From NCBI GenBank assembly GCA_946811695.1, contig OX328124.1, positions 26,909,741 to 26,973,740 on the forward strand: a stretch of DNA of 64,000 bases, read 5' to 3'. Position 1 is the stretch's first letter; the number at the start of each line of letters is the position of its first letter. Below the pieces are notes generated by a model. The model did not search any database, had not been told where the DNA came from, and was given only the letters and a program-made list of their open reading frames with translations. This DNA is from Gonocerus acuteangulatus (taxonomy: Eukaryota > Arthropoda > Insecta > Hemiptera > Coreidae). Both the position numbers and the translations under genes were made by a program. Shown here one piece after another: positions 33,640-44,577 of the stretch.

Positions 33640-33800
33640 CTTTTTAAGTTCAAGAGATTTTAGTATATTATCGATGTGTTTACTGTTCTGTGTGAGTAAT
33701 TCGAGCAAATCATGTGGTCAGTCTATGTTTCCTCTTTCTCTGCAGTCTGTAAGTAGGTATTTAAGTGGTTATGGAACATTGCATAGTATGTAAAAAGGTA
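33640..33800 (-). pseudogene. Decayed I-clade LINE tail
   Basis: Read on the minus strand it resembles LCNVP, LKYLLTDCRERGN and HDLLELLTQNSKHIDNILK, with at least two in-frame stops. It is a degraded version of the tail seen in the other I-clade copies. Confidence 0.6.
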
Positions 33801-35583
33801 TAGAATAATTAACAAACTTTAGTAATTTTTTTTCTTTCTAATGAATACCTAGTCGATATTTCCCCTACTAATAACCCTCGACCCGTAGCCCAGGGCCTAT
33901 CGAGACGATTTTCCTTTCCGATTGTTCGTCATCCCCTCGACCTCCGTCCCAGGGCTTGAGTACTTTGAATTTTAATTGAAGGCGGAGAGAAGGACGTACA
34001 ACTCAAGTTCCTCGGGAGTCCTTCAATTTCTCTTTCTGATTAATTCCCTCCGAATGGTCTTTTCCTTCATTTTACCTTGCAGCGGATTTCACATTCGGAA
34101 TAACTAAGGGATTTAAATATTCATAAGCCCTTGCTGACATTCAGGACTTAGTTTATTTTCGCATCAGCGGGATTTGGAAAAGGGAGGGAATTTATATCCA
34201 CTCCCCCACTACATATAGATCAATATTTATGTACCTTTCAATATATATGCATATTTATATCCATCACACTATAAATAGATATTTATTTTTTACTTTTTCT
34301 TCCATTGTTGACCTCCAACTTCCAATATTCTTGTTTTTTGTAGCCAATAGGTCATGATGATTATGACCTATTGGCTACAAAAAAACTAGAATATTTATTT
34401 TTTTATATTTACCGCCAATAATAACTATATATTTAAGTAGTACTATTTTTTCGGGGCTTTTGTGGTTAGATGGATAGGAAATCCTATTTTTTTTAGGTAT
34501 GGGCCCGTTAAAAAGATTGCCTGTCTCGCCATGGATGTTTAAAGCAGACCTTTCACGTTCCAATTTGCAGTACCACTAAGTAGGACTAGATGGATAGTCG
34601 ACTCCACTCACACTATTCAATTATAGTCCTAGTCTGTGTACGTCGCACACGGACAAAAAAATGAACGTGCTCACGTGCAGACCAAAGATGCCCGATTGTC
34701 AAGCACTGACTGTGGTAAGTTGGACGACTTTGATCCGACTCCCCAACTCACGCTCCAACTCCGTCGCCAGTCGGATGTCGAACCTTCGAGTCTATATGAG
34801 GAGCTTGGTATCAAAGTTGGACAACTCCATTTTTTTCAGTTTTGAGATTTTGATCAATTCTTAAGTGGATTTGTATACTGCATTTGGTTTTACAAGTTTT
34901 CTGCATTGAAAACGGACAGAACTTGGGTAAAATAGCATGTATTCGAACAGTTCAGAATCAGAATATGGACAATTCCATCATAGTTTTGTTTTAAAAAATG
35001 ACAACTCCTTCAGTAGACAATGAAAAGCTTGCATTTATGCAATCTGCTCCCAACATGCACTGCAAATCCATCATGGCTGAATTGCCAAGACCTTCGGAGA
35101 AAATTAGGAAGAAACAGGTCGCTTACATTATTTTAAAACACCCTCATGCATTAGAGTGTAGACGAAGAAAATATAAATTTATTGATAACGAGTTCATAAT
35201 TGTTTGGTTTCAAAAAAGGACAGATTAAATTTAAAATGGTTCCCTTTGACTTAAAAAACAGACAACTCCATGACTTGGTTTCAAACATGGACAACTCAAC
35301 TCCTTGAAGTGTAATGGCGGCTTTAATACTCATATAATTTTGTAATGCGCTTGTAAAAATGTTTTAGGGGCCTATAAGATGGGCATAAAAAAAAAATCAC
35401 CAGGATATTGACAACCATATCCTCCTCATATGTTCCGCCTAGTCCAACTAGACTTCCAACAATCCAACAAGCCTATTCACGATCCGACTGAAAATCGGAA
35501 CGCAAATGGCCTGCTTAAAAAGAAAGGTAACCTATAGACAGTCCGACGCTAATGGCCTATAGTTTGTTCGAATAAACCCAGAA
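33801..35583. other. No gene recognised; one perfect hairpin
   Basis: Contains the hairpin at 34334-34384. The motif 'ggacaactcc' recurs around 34815-35300. No supported coding region. Confidence 0.4.
34334..34384. repeat. Perfect 22-bp hairpin
   Basis: TTTTTTGTAGCCAATAGGTCAT (two parts: TTTTTTGTAGCC, AATAGGTCAT) at 34334-34355 is exactly complementary to 34363-34384, with a 7-base loop. It could be a foldback relic or a short RNA hairpin. The A/T end of the arm is low complexity. Confidence 0.75.
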
Positions 35584-36162
35584 GTTCAATTGCGGATGCG
35601 CGAACGTCTGGGCGGGAATTTCTCCCTTCTGTTCCGCCATTTGGAAAGCCTTTTAATGTTCCAACACTTATCGTGAATCATTATAAAAACTGATTATGTC
35701 TCGTTTAGGACTAGGGAAGGCTATGAGAGGTCAGGCAAGGGAGATAGTGTTTAATATTTATCAATACTTGGCCAAATTTAAGGCTGAAAACAAGTTTAAA
35801 CTATAACGTTGCCAATTCCACTAGCGAGGCGACTGGGGTAACGGTTGAAGACTGAGGTTATAACAGGGAGTTCTTGCAGCTATTTCAGGGCCCTCCCATT
35901 CCCTCCATTTCCCCCTCCAACTACGCAATCTAATTGAACAGGCTATAACTGTTTTAAGCATTAGCTTTGGCTAGGTATTAATAAACATTAATTAATTAAC
36001 TATCTCCCTTGCATGACCTTACAAAGCCTTCACTCGTCCTAAACGATAAATAATCATTTTTTATTGAGTTCTACAGAGCGTGTTGTTCATTGAAATGGCA
36101 ATGCAAATTTCGGAACCGCCAGGAATATTTTCCCCAAAATTTCGCGCCTGCGTGATTTGAAC
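35584..36162. mobile_element. 579-bp element with long inverted repeats
   Basis: The left arm 'gttcaattgcggatgcgcga' through 'tcgtttaggactagggaagg' and 'ggtcaggcaagggagatagt' corresponds to the reverse complement of the right arm (36010-36162). The right arm reads 'actatctcccttgcatgacc', 'ccttcactcgtcctaaacga' and 'cgcgcctgcgtgatttgaac'. The arms are diverged but collinear over about 150 bp. Coding capacity is absent, so it is a non-autonomous foldback-type DNA element. Confidence 0.65.
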
Positions 36163-36169
36163 TATTTCA

Positions 36170-37569
36170 TCTAACTGAACGGGCTAGATAGATAGATGCC
36201 GGTTACCCAGAAAAAAAGTATCAATGTTTTAATCTTTTTGTTAAAGGACGTCATGGAATCTACAATGGTCTCCATTTATTATTACATTACCAATCAAGTT
36301 TATGCAGATGAGTTTGTTAAAATAAAATAGTAGGAAAAACCCAAATTTTAAAATCAAAATTACGTTGTTCTCCGGGTTGTGAAATGTCGCATTTTCTAGT
36401 TGGCTCCTTTTTCTGGGAGTGAGGAAACACAGGGATGTATATTTTATGGAAAACACTAGTTGATAACTAATTTAAACAGAGTGCTCCTGAATTTTCCACT
36501 AAAGCTCATGATTGCGTTCATTCATTAAGTTTAGGGATTTAAAAGAAAAACATATTGAACAGGTTGTTTGTATGAAATACCGAATCGTACACATTAAACA
36601 AAGAATTATTAACTTCCTGTAGAATGAAGGACTGGGTACATCAAAGGCGGATCTGTGTTCGGTGAGGTGGAATACCATGTGATCGGAGGAAGGGGCAGAT
36701 CAAATTAATACATGCGAACAACATGGAAGAAAGTAGACTTTTTTTGTATCAGAGGGAAAAATAAACAAGACGAAAATGAGACTACAAAAGGTTCAGACCC
36801 TAGCAAAGGGAATGAAAAAAGAGGCCGGCTGTTTGATGGGAAAGAACAAGAGACCAGAATGTAGAAAAAGTACAATCTGCCGTTGTTGGTTGCGAGAAAT
36901 TTTATGTTGTGCGTAGAGAAAGTTGATAGGGTGTTGCATGAAGTTACAGGCTGCTCTTTGTTTGAAGCGTCAATACTCCCTTTTCAATCAGGATATACAG
37001 GCCTGGGGCATTGTTTCATCATTGCTCCTGGCAAACAGGGGCCTCTTGTCTCTCTCTTCAGACGGTTTCGCTTAAAAGTTGTTCCGATTCTCAGGAAATC
37101 CCTTTCTGGATATTCTAATTAATAGGCGAGCTGTGTGGTCATAATGTTAGTTAACTGACGGTAGCGATGTACTCAGTAATTTTTCAACAGAGGTTTCTTC
37201 GGTGGACCGTACATCCTTCACAATTGAATACATCAAGTTTTCCCAACCTCGTGCGAATTAAACCCGAAAATTCCCACAATTTTTGAAATTTTAAAGTGAA
37301 ACTTGGTGGATCTGAACGTGGTCGAATGAACAGCCATAGGACCTAATGCACGGCCTCTCAACTTAATCCAATTCTTCTCGAGAGACCCTAACTCGGGAAT
37401 CTCCAGTCGAAAGGGGTAATTCCTATGACGGATTATTGTAAGGAATCGAATTCTATTCCAATTTTAAAAACTAATAAAGTCCTTATTTTGCGTTCCTTTT
37501 TTGCCAATAACGTAGAAAACATTCTCTAATAAAAACTGTATAGGATAATATTTACTTCCCAAAAAGTAT
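36170..37569. other. No gene recognised
   Basis: Mixed sequence with no supported exon or repeat boundary. Confidence 0.4.
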
Positions 37570-38216
37570 CTTTAAAGGCTCGGACACACCATGACGCTAT
37601 CTGGCGCGGCAGGCAGCTATCCAACGATCGTTGCGGGAGTCTGTGATATGGGTACGCATTCCTGGAAAGTGCGTAAACTAACAACCGAAGATCGACCACA
37701 ATTCTGCAATTCAAGTTCGTAAACAGTTTGATAATTATTTTGAAAGATGCATTAGACAATGGAAAATTACATTTAATTTGGTTAGTCAGTTTTATATAAA
37801 ATGAAGTAGGTAGTTAAATTTTACTATTGTTATTATTATAAATGTTCAAATAATTACATTTTGAAAGTATTTGCTTTTATATAAATAAATATAAATCATA
37901 TGAGAGAAATTGAAGAGATATTTGCTTGTAATATTCAGTTATACAGCTATCTCATTCCATGTTTCTGCCTCCATTACCACATTTTTATAATATCCATTTT
38001 CGCACTATTTCAATGAACAATTCAGTTTCTTCTCTCATTTTATCAATGAGATCGCGCTCGACAAATCTGTAATTTTGTATAACTGTATCGCCGGGCAAAG
38101 CGATAAAGACTAAATCGCTGTTCAAATCGTCCTCTGCGTGAGACGGGCCTGATGCTATACTGTGTAATACAAGTATATCGCCAGCCGCACTCGGTCAGAT
38201 ATCGCTAGAGCCTTAA
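37570..38216. mobile_element. Possible TTAA-flanked non-autonomous element
   Basis: The left end 'tttaaaggctcggacacacc' and the right end (reverse complement) 'atttaaggctctagcgatat' share GGCTC and a following TATCTG/GCGGC pattern, and both abut TTAA. The match is weak after the first 8 bp, so this is only a candidate. Confidence 0.3.
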
Positions 38217-38438
38217 ATGTCTAAAATGTTAACACACTTTTGTCTTCGACGGCCCGTATGTGACAATATGCGTTATTAACGTCGACAAATTATGTCCTTC
38301 TTACTTCATCTGATCGACGGCATGAATTGTTTCAAATAAAGTCCCTTCTCATATTATACGACAAGACAAACTGTTAGAAACCATGTAGGCTTGCTTAATT
38401 ATTTATTAACACATTATTTTATTGTTAAAAATAAAATT

Positions 38439-38760
38439 TGTAGCGCCTAGCTACAGGGAAATTGTGTGGCGAGCGAGAAATAGGTCCAGAGGAGTTTATC
38501 AGTCCATCCCTAATCCTCTACGGATCAAAGCGATATCTAAGCGATAGGACCACTGACTCACCGTCAAGCCAGCAGAGATCGCCACCTCCTGGTGCAATCT
38601 TCGATCTGAGGGCAGCACCATACGGGCATTTAAGCAGATTAACGCTAATTTTAGAGCTGCCCGCCCTAGGTCAGTACATCTCCGAGCACATTCCTCAACA
38701 ACAGCTGCTTACCCCCTTTGGAGGTGCCTTTTCTACGCCTGATATTCAACTTGGCGTCAG
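38439..38760 (+). mobile_element. Possible LTR and primer-binding region
   Basis: A GC-richer block starts TGTAGCGCCTAGCTACA, a palindromic TG start. It ends near 'gatattcaacttggcgtcag', where TTGGCG resembles the start of a retrotransposon leader. No second LTR, gag or pol was found, so this may be a solo end or unrelated sequence. Confidence 0.25.
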
Positions 38761-39119
38761 CGGCTAGCAGCGAGGACGAAGAATCAACTGCCCAGTTACA
38801 AGATAAGCCAGACCACAAGCATTTTCATAACACTTCGCCGCCACTATTTTCCAAATTTCAACTTTGTCTATTGTTTTTTTTTTGTTTCACAAAAGGTTTT
38901 ATTTTAATTTCATTGCGACTAACAACTCTAATAATTATTGGCTCCACAAGGAGATTTTTTTTTGTTTTATTCGAAAATAAATCATTCAATATTTTTTCTT
39001 TCAATATTTTCAATCATTTAGCCTCTTTTAAGGCACTTTATGCTACTGACACCAATACACTTAAAACACGATGAGCTTCTTTTTGATGCTCAATATCCTC
39101 AGAGAAACAAAGGAATCAA

Positions 39120-39848
39120 AGGCAAATGAAGGATAACAACACATGCACTTCCTACATTACATGTTATATATAGTGACCGTTTTGAAGGAAATACCTTATA
39201 AGGCAAACGAAGGATAACAACACATGAACTTCCTACATTACATGTTATATATAGTGACCGTTTCGAAGGAAATACCTTATAAGGCAAACGAAGGATAACA
39301 ACACATGAACTTCCTACATTACATGTTATATATAGTGACCGTTTCGAAGGAAATACCTTATAAGGCAAACGAAGGATAACAACACATGCACTTCCTACAT
39401 TACATGTTATATATAGTGACCGTTTTGAAGGAAATACCTTATAAGGCAAACGAAGGATAACAACACATGAACTTCCTACATTACATGTTATATATAGTGA
39501 CCGTTTTGAAGGAAATACCTTATAAGGCAAACGAAGGATAACAACACATGCACTTCCTACATTACATGTTATATATAGTGACCGTTTTGAAGGAAATACC
39601 TTATAAGGCAAACGAAGGATAACAACACATGCACTTCCTACATTACATGTTATATATAGTGACAGTTTTGAAGGAAATACCTTATAAGGCAAACGAAGGA
39701 TAACAACACATGCACTTCCTACATTACATGTTATATATAGTGACCGTTTTGAATGAAATACCTTATAAGGCAAACGAAGGATAACAACACATGCACTTCC
39801 TACATTACATGTTATATATAGTGACCGTTGTGAAGGAAATACCTTATA
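39120..39848. repeat. 81-bp tandem repeat, nine units
   Basis: Nine head-to-tail units start at 39120, 39201, 39282, 39363, 39444, 39525, 39606, 39687 and 39768. Each contains 'aaggcaaacgaaggataac', 'cttcctacattacatgtta' and 'tatatagtgaccgttt'. Units differ at a few positions (tgcactt/tgaactt, gttttg/gtttcg). Because 81 is a multiple of three and the unit lacks stops in one minus-strand frame, it reads as a repeated 27-residue peptide (PYKVFPSKRSLYITCNVG...). There is no other sign that this is coding. A diverged piece of the unit recurs at 40020-40075. Confidence 0.93.
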
Positions 39849-39849
39849 A

Positions 39850-41273
39850 GTGCAATCTTTAGATATTCTATCCCCTTCCCTTTTCCTGCGTATCTCCCGA
39901 TTCCCTATATCCTCTGGGGACCAATTGACAAAAAAGCTGACATTTCTTTTTAGCCGATGGTCATATGAAGAATCATAACATATCCATTTGGTATTTTATG
40001 CGATATAACATCAGCAAATCCAGTGACCGTCCTAGAGAAAATCCCTTCTAAGTGCAAATTTTAAATATTCCATCTGCTTCCCCCACCCCTATATCAGTAT
40101 AAGGGATGAAGGTACCGCCACGAGGGACTGACCCTGGGATTCATCCCTTCTTTCATCCCGTCCTCTAATCTATTATATTCATTTATCCTAAGCGACTGCC
40201 CGGCATTTCTTTCCCTTGCCCGGGGGAGCCAACACCCGAATTTGTCCCTGTTCTCGAATAGCCCGGAGCACGCAAAAAAATTGTGGAATCTCCCAGGAAA
40301 ACCGTAGACCTCCACTTTTTTTTTATTTTAATTTTTTTTCCCCGCTTTACATCACTCCTGCTCATCCCAAGGGCCATTGCCTCTTTTTATCCGACCTTTT
40401 ATCCGCATTCTGACGCTTGTATTAGTAGGAAAAAAATATAAATCCATTATTTCAACGCTCACATTTTAATACAAGTGCTAATGTGAATATATCATCAGAA
40501 AACATCTTCTTGACAGCGTAAATTTAATTTAGTCTAACGCCCAGATATTTTTCACATATGCCATCTGGATTCTGCGAGAACCGTACGATACCTTCTTCTT
40601 AAATATCTAGTAAATGCATGTCCAAGTAAACATATAAATTTCTTATTTCGGTTGGATAGAAATCCCCCGAATTAGATTGAGTCTTCCGGAATCGGAGAAA
40701 ACCAGCCCCTCTAATAATAATGATTGGAATAACCTGACGGGTTGGCGAGGAAACAATGTTTTATTCTAAAATCGTCTTGAATATCATGCATATTGATTAT
40801 TGACATTTTTAGGCGGGCATATCTGCAATTGAAATTGAATGACTAACTTAAGCAAATCGCTCACAGTCAAGTGTAAATTGTTAGTCATATCAATGTGTAA
40901 TTGTGTAAGCTATGAATCTCCAGTATACAGCAATATGAGCTTATTTTTGGAATTTTCATTGTCAATAGCAACAAATGTTACTTGATGTTACAGAATCAAT
41001 TAGAGAGAATTTAAATAATTCGTATTGTTACAAACATAAATTCATTTGTTTTATATATTCCTTTTTAATTATCACTATTTTTTCTATAAGTTGGGGTATG
41101 GTAGGTACGAGGGCAGGGATGATGAGTTTCCTTTACTCGGATCTTTCAGCAATATTTTCTATAGCAATAATCGAACATAACAAAAATTTCAAATATATAA
41201 TGAACTCAGTAAAACAAAAAATAATAACTCATACATTATGATAAATATAACTAAAATTAAAATTATATTTCAG
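39850..41273. other. Intronic sequence before the CELF exon
   Basis: No second exon recognised. The polypyrimidine stretch usual for an insect intron is weak, but 'aattatatttcag' just before 41274 is a normal acceptor. Confidence 0.5.
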
Positions 41274-41356
41274 GTTGCTGTTTTGTGACATTCTACACGC
41301 GGAAAGCAGCCCTCGAAGCTCAGAACGCCCTCCATAACATCAAAACCCTACCTGGG
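41274..41356 (+). CDS. CELF/Bruno-type RNA-binding protein, internal exon in RRM1 (partial gene)
   Basis: An 83-bp exon lies between a TTTCAG acceptor and a GTGAGT donor. With one base carried from the previous exon it encodes (G)[16 protein letters not shown], then [11 protein letters not shown]. The first residues are the RNP1 motif (K-G-C-C-F-V-T-F) of the first RNA-recognition motif of the CELF/Bruno family; the rest is the following helix and turn. From memory, CELF genes in vertebrates have an exon of the same size and phase here, with a Met-His-His exon next; neither neighbour is in this window. CELF proteins bind GU-rich RNA in nucleus and cytoplasm and control splicing, translation and decay. 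HNIKTL resembles insect Bruno paralogues, but one exon cannot tell arrest/bru1 from bru2 or bru3. It is the only host protein-coding exon I can support. Confidence 0.92.
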
Positions 41357-42299
41357 GTGAGTACATTTTACACAATAATCTAATTAATCCAACATTTTTT
41401 TTTCTATTTCATTTCCTCCTCTCACATTTTATACGGGTTTTTTCGTACATCATAAACCAATTTATATTTTTCGGATGATAATTCATTTTTCTTTTAATTC
41501 CATTTGATCCTTTCATCCTGCCAATATTAATAAGTTAGATGAATACAGAACAAAAAGTGCGACGAACGTAGTGTCAGCTTAAATGCGCACAAAGAGTTAA
41601 AATTTGATAATAATAAAAAATGTTTCAAAGTATAAATGAAAATATATACACACAATTTGAGTTAACCAATTCCAATCCTTACTCTAAAAGAGCCTGTAAG
41701 ATTTCATAGTCCCTATATTCTCTTGTCCTCTGCGTGTTTTCTTAAATTATTCAATATCTTCTTGACCAGGTATTTTTAGCCTTAGAGGTTTGCCTCCGCC
41801 TCATAAGTTGCCTCATTTAATAAGCTTTTAAATGGTATCTCGTTGTTAAAGAAACAAAAGTTATCTGAATCTAATTTTTTTCTGATTTCTAAGTTCCAAT
41901 CAATAAATGTGCTTTCTGAAGACATTCTTTAATTTCACACGATAATTGTGATTACCCATCCTTCCCAAACGAGGTTTACAAATAGCTGGTTAAGAAAATA
42001 TTGAATAATTTAACAAAACACTAGTATCAATAGTACACATCTATGTGGCTTTTATTATAGATCTTAATTTATATGGCAATATTTTAATAACGGGTGTTTC
42101 TTATTGGAAATTTAATATACATTCTAAAAATGTGGTCGTTATTTACGATACATTAACCATAAACCTGGAAAACACAGTTTTTTATTTAAAAAAAAATATA
42201 CAATAGTTTTGAAAAAAGACAAATGTCTGAGTAGCTCTACTACACGTTCAGATAGAACCCTTCTTTAAGCTTCCTCGCTGGGGCTTCGTTCCTATGGTT
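41357..42299. other. Intronic sequence after the CELF exon
   Basis: AT-rich. I looked for a following exon beginning ATGCAYCAYCC (Met-His-His-Pro) here and across the rest of the window and found none. Confidence 0.5.
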
Positions 42300-42470
42300 A
42301 CCACGTTCCGGCTTCATCAGACTTGGTTGATTCTTTTTTTAGGTAGGCCTAGCTCCTACTTAAAAGAAGAATCAACCAAGTCTGATGAAGCTCAATGGGA
42401 TTTGGGCGAAATATAACTTCCATAAAGAGGACCCCGCTGGAGAAAGAAGCCCGACGTGGTAATCAGAGGA
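42300..42470. mobile_element. Head-to-head Penelope-like ends
   Basis: 'cttcatcagacttggttgat' (42313-42332, minus copy) and 'atcaaccaagtctgatgaag' (42371-42390, plus copy) are exact inverted arms around a short centre. The plus copy continues through a full hammerhead motif and 'ccccgctggagaaagaagcc'. The minus copy keeps the CUGAUGA box but has lost the second stem. Confidence 0.75.
42375..42421 (+). ncRNA. Minimal hammerhead ribozyme motif (type I layout)
   Basis: The core is CTGATGA at 42382-42388 and GAAA at 42408-42411. Stem II is GCTCAA/TTGGGC (one G-U pair). The sequence after GAA is ATAT, self-complementary, as in the dimer-forming hammerheads described for Penelope-like elements; A follows at the cleavage position. 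Stem I pairs AAGT (42378-42381) with ACTT (42416-42419). One extra base lies between CUGAUGA and stem II, as in every copy here. Core intact; activity unknown. Confidence 0.75.
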
Positions 42471-42694
42471 TAGAACGATTATTTCTGCGTCCCTGAACTA
42501 CAAATGACACCTCAATGCGGGACACATTAAAAGTTTAACGAGTGTCATTTTGGGTATTGTCAAAAGTAGGAATATGCTAAATAAATTTTGAGCATAATGA
42601 TTAGATAGTTAGCCGTCGAGGTGATAAGTAAAGATGGAATGGTCGGGATTCGGCTAAAGAAACCTCAATAAGATTTTTGTTAAAAAAAATCTAT

Positions 42695-42742
42695 ATTTTG
42701 TACGTTTCGGCTACTCATTGGTAGCCTTCGTCAGCTAAAATG
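42695..42742 (-). ncRNA. Minimal hammerhead motif
   Basis: On the minus strand CTGACGA (42728-42734), stem II GGCTAC/GTAGCC around CAATGA, GAAA (42705-42708) and ACGTA. The core fits CUGANGA...GAAA and stem III would be the palindrome ACGT in a dimer. The 3' neighbour of ACGT is A here instead of C as in the sister copies. Confidence 0.65.
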
Positions 42743-43117
42743 ACAAGAAAAACAGAAATTAATACAGAAAAAAGTTTATAATTGAGATAAGTAACAGAAC
42801 TATAAATACACTTAACTTATTATAAAAGAACAATTTGGTCTTAAATTCTTAGAATGAGTAGAATGAAAATCAAAAGAAACATATCAAAAAGAAGAAGAAA
42901 AAAGTCCGACTCGCAGGAACTGCATCATCTTAGCGCGGTTCCGTTCTTATCTCTAGACTCATTTAAAATGATTAAAATAGAAGCTGTTATTATTTTGGGT
43001 CCACATTTCTAGAAAACATGAAGATTAGATAGTTAGCCGTCGAGGTGATAAGTAAAGATGGAATGGTTGGGATTCGGCTAAAGAAACCTCAATACGATTT
43101 TTGTTAAAAAATCTATA

Positions 43118-43162
43118 TTTAGGACGTTTCAGCTACTCATTGGTAGCCTTCGTCAGCATTTA
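43118..43162 (-). ncRNA. Minimal hammerhead motif, one stem pair changed
   Basis: On the minus strand CTGACGA (43150-43156), stem II GGCTAC/GTAGCT, GAAA (43127-43130) and ACGTCC. The last stem II pair next to GAAA is G-T instead of G-C. Confidence 0.6.
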
Positions 43163-43209
43163 AAGTGCCGGGAGGCAGAGGAGGACCAAAGTTGACAGTT
43201 CCATCTTTA

Positions 43210-43870
43210 CTTTCAAGAAAGGTCTTATTTACGATCTTACCTGGATAGGCCAACCCGCCATAGGAAGGACCCCGCTAGGCAGTTGAAAAGTTATACCTCC
43301 ATATAGTCCATATCTCTAAGATTAAATTGTTTTTCTTAACCTGATTTATTATCAAATACATTATCCAACTATAAGCAATTAAAAAATAACAAGGAATAAA
43401 AACAGACAAAAAGAACAGTTCGAATAAGCGAAATCAATTACTTTAAAGTTTTAAGCTCTTATTTCTCCGATTGACATCGTCTAATCAAAACTTTCATCAA
43501 AATCTTTTTTGTAGAGCATTTCGTAAGCTTTCTAATGGTATTCTTCCGTTTACCATGATTCTCAACCTTTTTCGAGATATTAAGGAAAGTATACAAAGTT
43601 ACCAAAACGTTTTGTCTGTTAATAAAATATTTTATTCTAACCCTTCCTTAACTCCAAACGTAACCAAAATTTCAACATATTAGTTTTGATGAATGTAGAA
43701 CAGGCAGAAAATGTTTCAACTGAATCCCATGATTCTAAGTACCCAAACCAAAAGCGGTATTCAAAAACTATTTTTCCAATTTTCTCGAAAACGGTTAAAC
43801 TATCGCCTTGAAAATGGTTTCATTCGTTTTCCTAGCCCAAGACGCCTATAAAACGAGTACTTACAAGCTT
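43210..43870. other. No gene recognised
   Basis: AT-rich sequence between Penelope-like and repeat X copies. Confidence 0.4.
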
Positions 43871-43879
43871 ATGAACTCA

Positions 43880-44047
43880 AAAACGTAAGCGTTACGATTT
43901 TTTTTGCGCGAATTTCGCCCCAAACGCCATCTTCCAGTGGGCGGATTCTGCTGGTTAACGAACTTGACCTTTCAAATTGGACGACGGATTTTTGTACCAA
44001 ATTTCATCAAAATCGGACCATCAGGGAAGCCAGAAATGAGCGAACAG

Positions 44048-44092
<45 letters not shown>

Positions 44093-44260
44093 TACACATA
44101 TATATATATATAAATATATATATATATACAAATTTTAACCACCGTTATTTTCGGTCTCTAGGGGTTCTGAAACGCGAAATTTTCTAGTCGGCACTTCCGG
44201 ATTGTTTCATTGTATCAACCCTATAAGCGGGGTTCCTCCCTATGGGGGAGGGAGGAACCG
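43880..44260 (+). repeat. Repeat X, copy with internal (TA)n
   Basis: Contains 'ttgtaccaaatttcatcaaa', 'gagcgaacagacaaa', then (TA)n and variants (44051-44128), then 'ggggttctgaaacgcgaaat', 'tctagtcggcacttccggat' and 'gcggggttcctccctatggg'. The same order is seen inverted at 400-700, and the right half at 61545-61690. Confidence 0.7.
44051..44128. repeat. (TA)n array with AAATATA interruptions
   Basis: About 36 bp of pure TA followed by interrupted TA, inside repeat X. Confidence 0.9.
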
Positions 44261-44264
44261 CGCT

Positions 44265-44577
44265 AAAAAGGCTATTATATTGAAATTTATATAAGTAAAT
44301 ACGTGCTAATAGTAACATTAATTAATTATAACAAAGAAACAAGATACTACATACCTATGGAAATACCGGACACTTCCACAATGGTTACTTAACTGTCAAC
44401 TTTGGTCTTCCTCTGCCTCAGACACTTCCACAATGGTTACTTAACTGTCAACATTGGTCTTCCTCTGTCTCCAGGCATTTCCATAGGTATGTAGTATCTT
44501 GTTTCTTTGTTATAATTAATAAATGTTACTATTAGCACGTATTTACTTATATGAACTTCAATATAATAGCCTTTTTT
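44265..44577. mobile_element. Foldback with ~105-bp arms and duplicated centre
   Basis: Arms 44265-44370 and 44471-44577 are near-perfect reverse complements (aaggctattatattgaa, acgtgctaatagtaacat, aacaagatactacatacc). The centre carries a 52-bp direct duplication (cacttccacaatggttactt, then aactgtcaac and tggtcttcctctg), which also resembles inverted sequence at 43168-43200. It directly joins the plus-strand Penelope-like end at 44578. Confidence 0.85.

Larger units (their letters stand above)
42595..43205 (-). mobile_element. Two direct Penelope-like terminal repeats
   Basis: The segment from 'gattagatagttagccgtcg' to 'tggtagccttcgtcagc' occurs at 42599-42735 and again at 43022-43156, about 423 bp apart and nearly identical. 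Both contain a minus-strand hammerhead motif. Between them lie 'acaagaaaaacagaaattaa' and an AAGAAGAAGAAA stretch, which recur inverted at 44578-44745. Tandem long repeats of this sort (pseudo-LTRs) are typical of Penelope-like elements; no reverse transcriptase is present. Confidence 0.75.

Noticed and set aside
34636..35228. Small open frames as a gene
   Set aside because: Short frames in different phases with a repeated 'ggacaactcc' word; no recognisable domain or splice pattern.
39099..39773. 224-codon frame of 27-residue repeats as a repeat protein
   Set aside because: Explained by an 81-bp satellite whose period is divisible by three; no start context, splice sites or similarity.
39120..39848. 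CRISPR array
   Set aside because: Units are contiguous with no unique spacers, and the window is eukaryotic.
40975..41241. 88-codon frame just upstream of the CELF exon as an alternative exon
   Set aside because: Composition is intron-like and it does not encode the missing part of RRM1.
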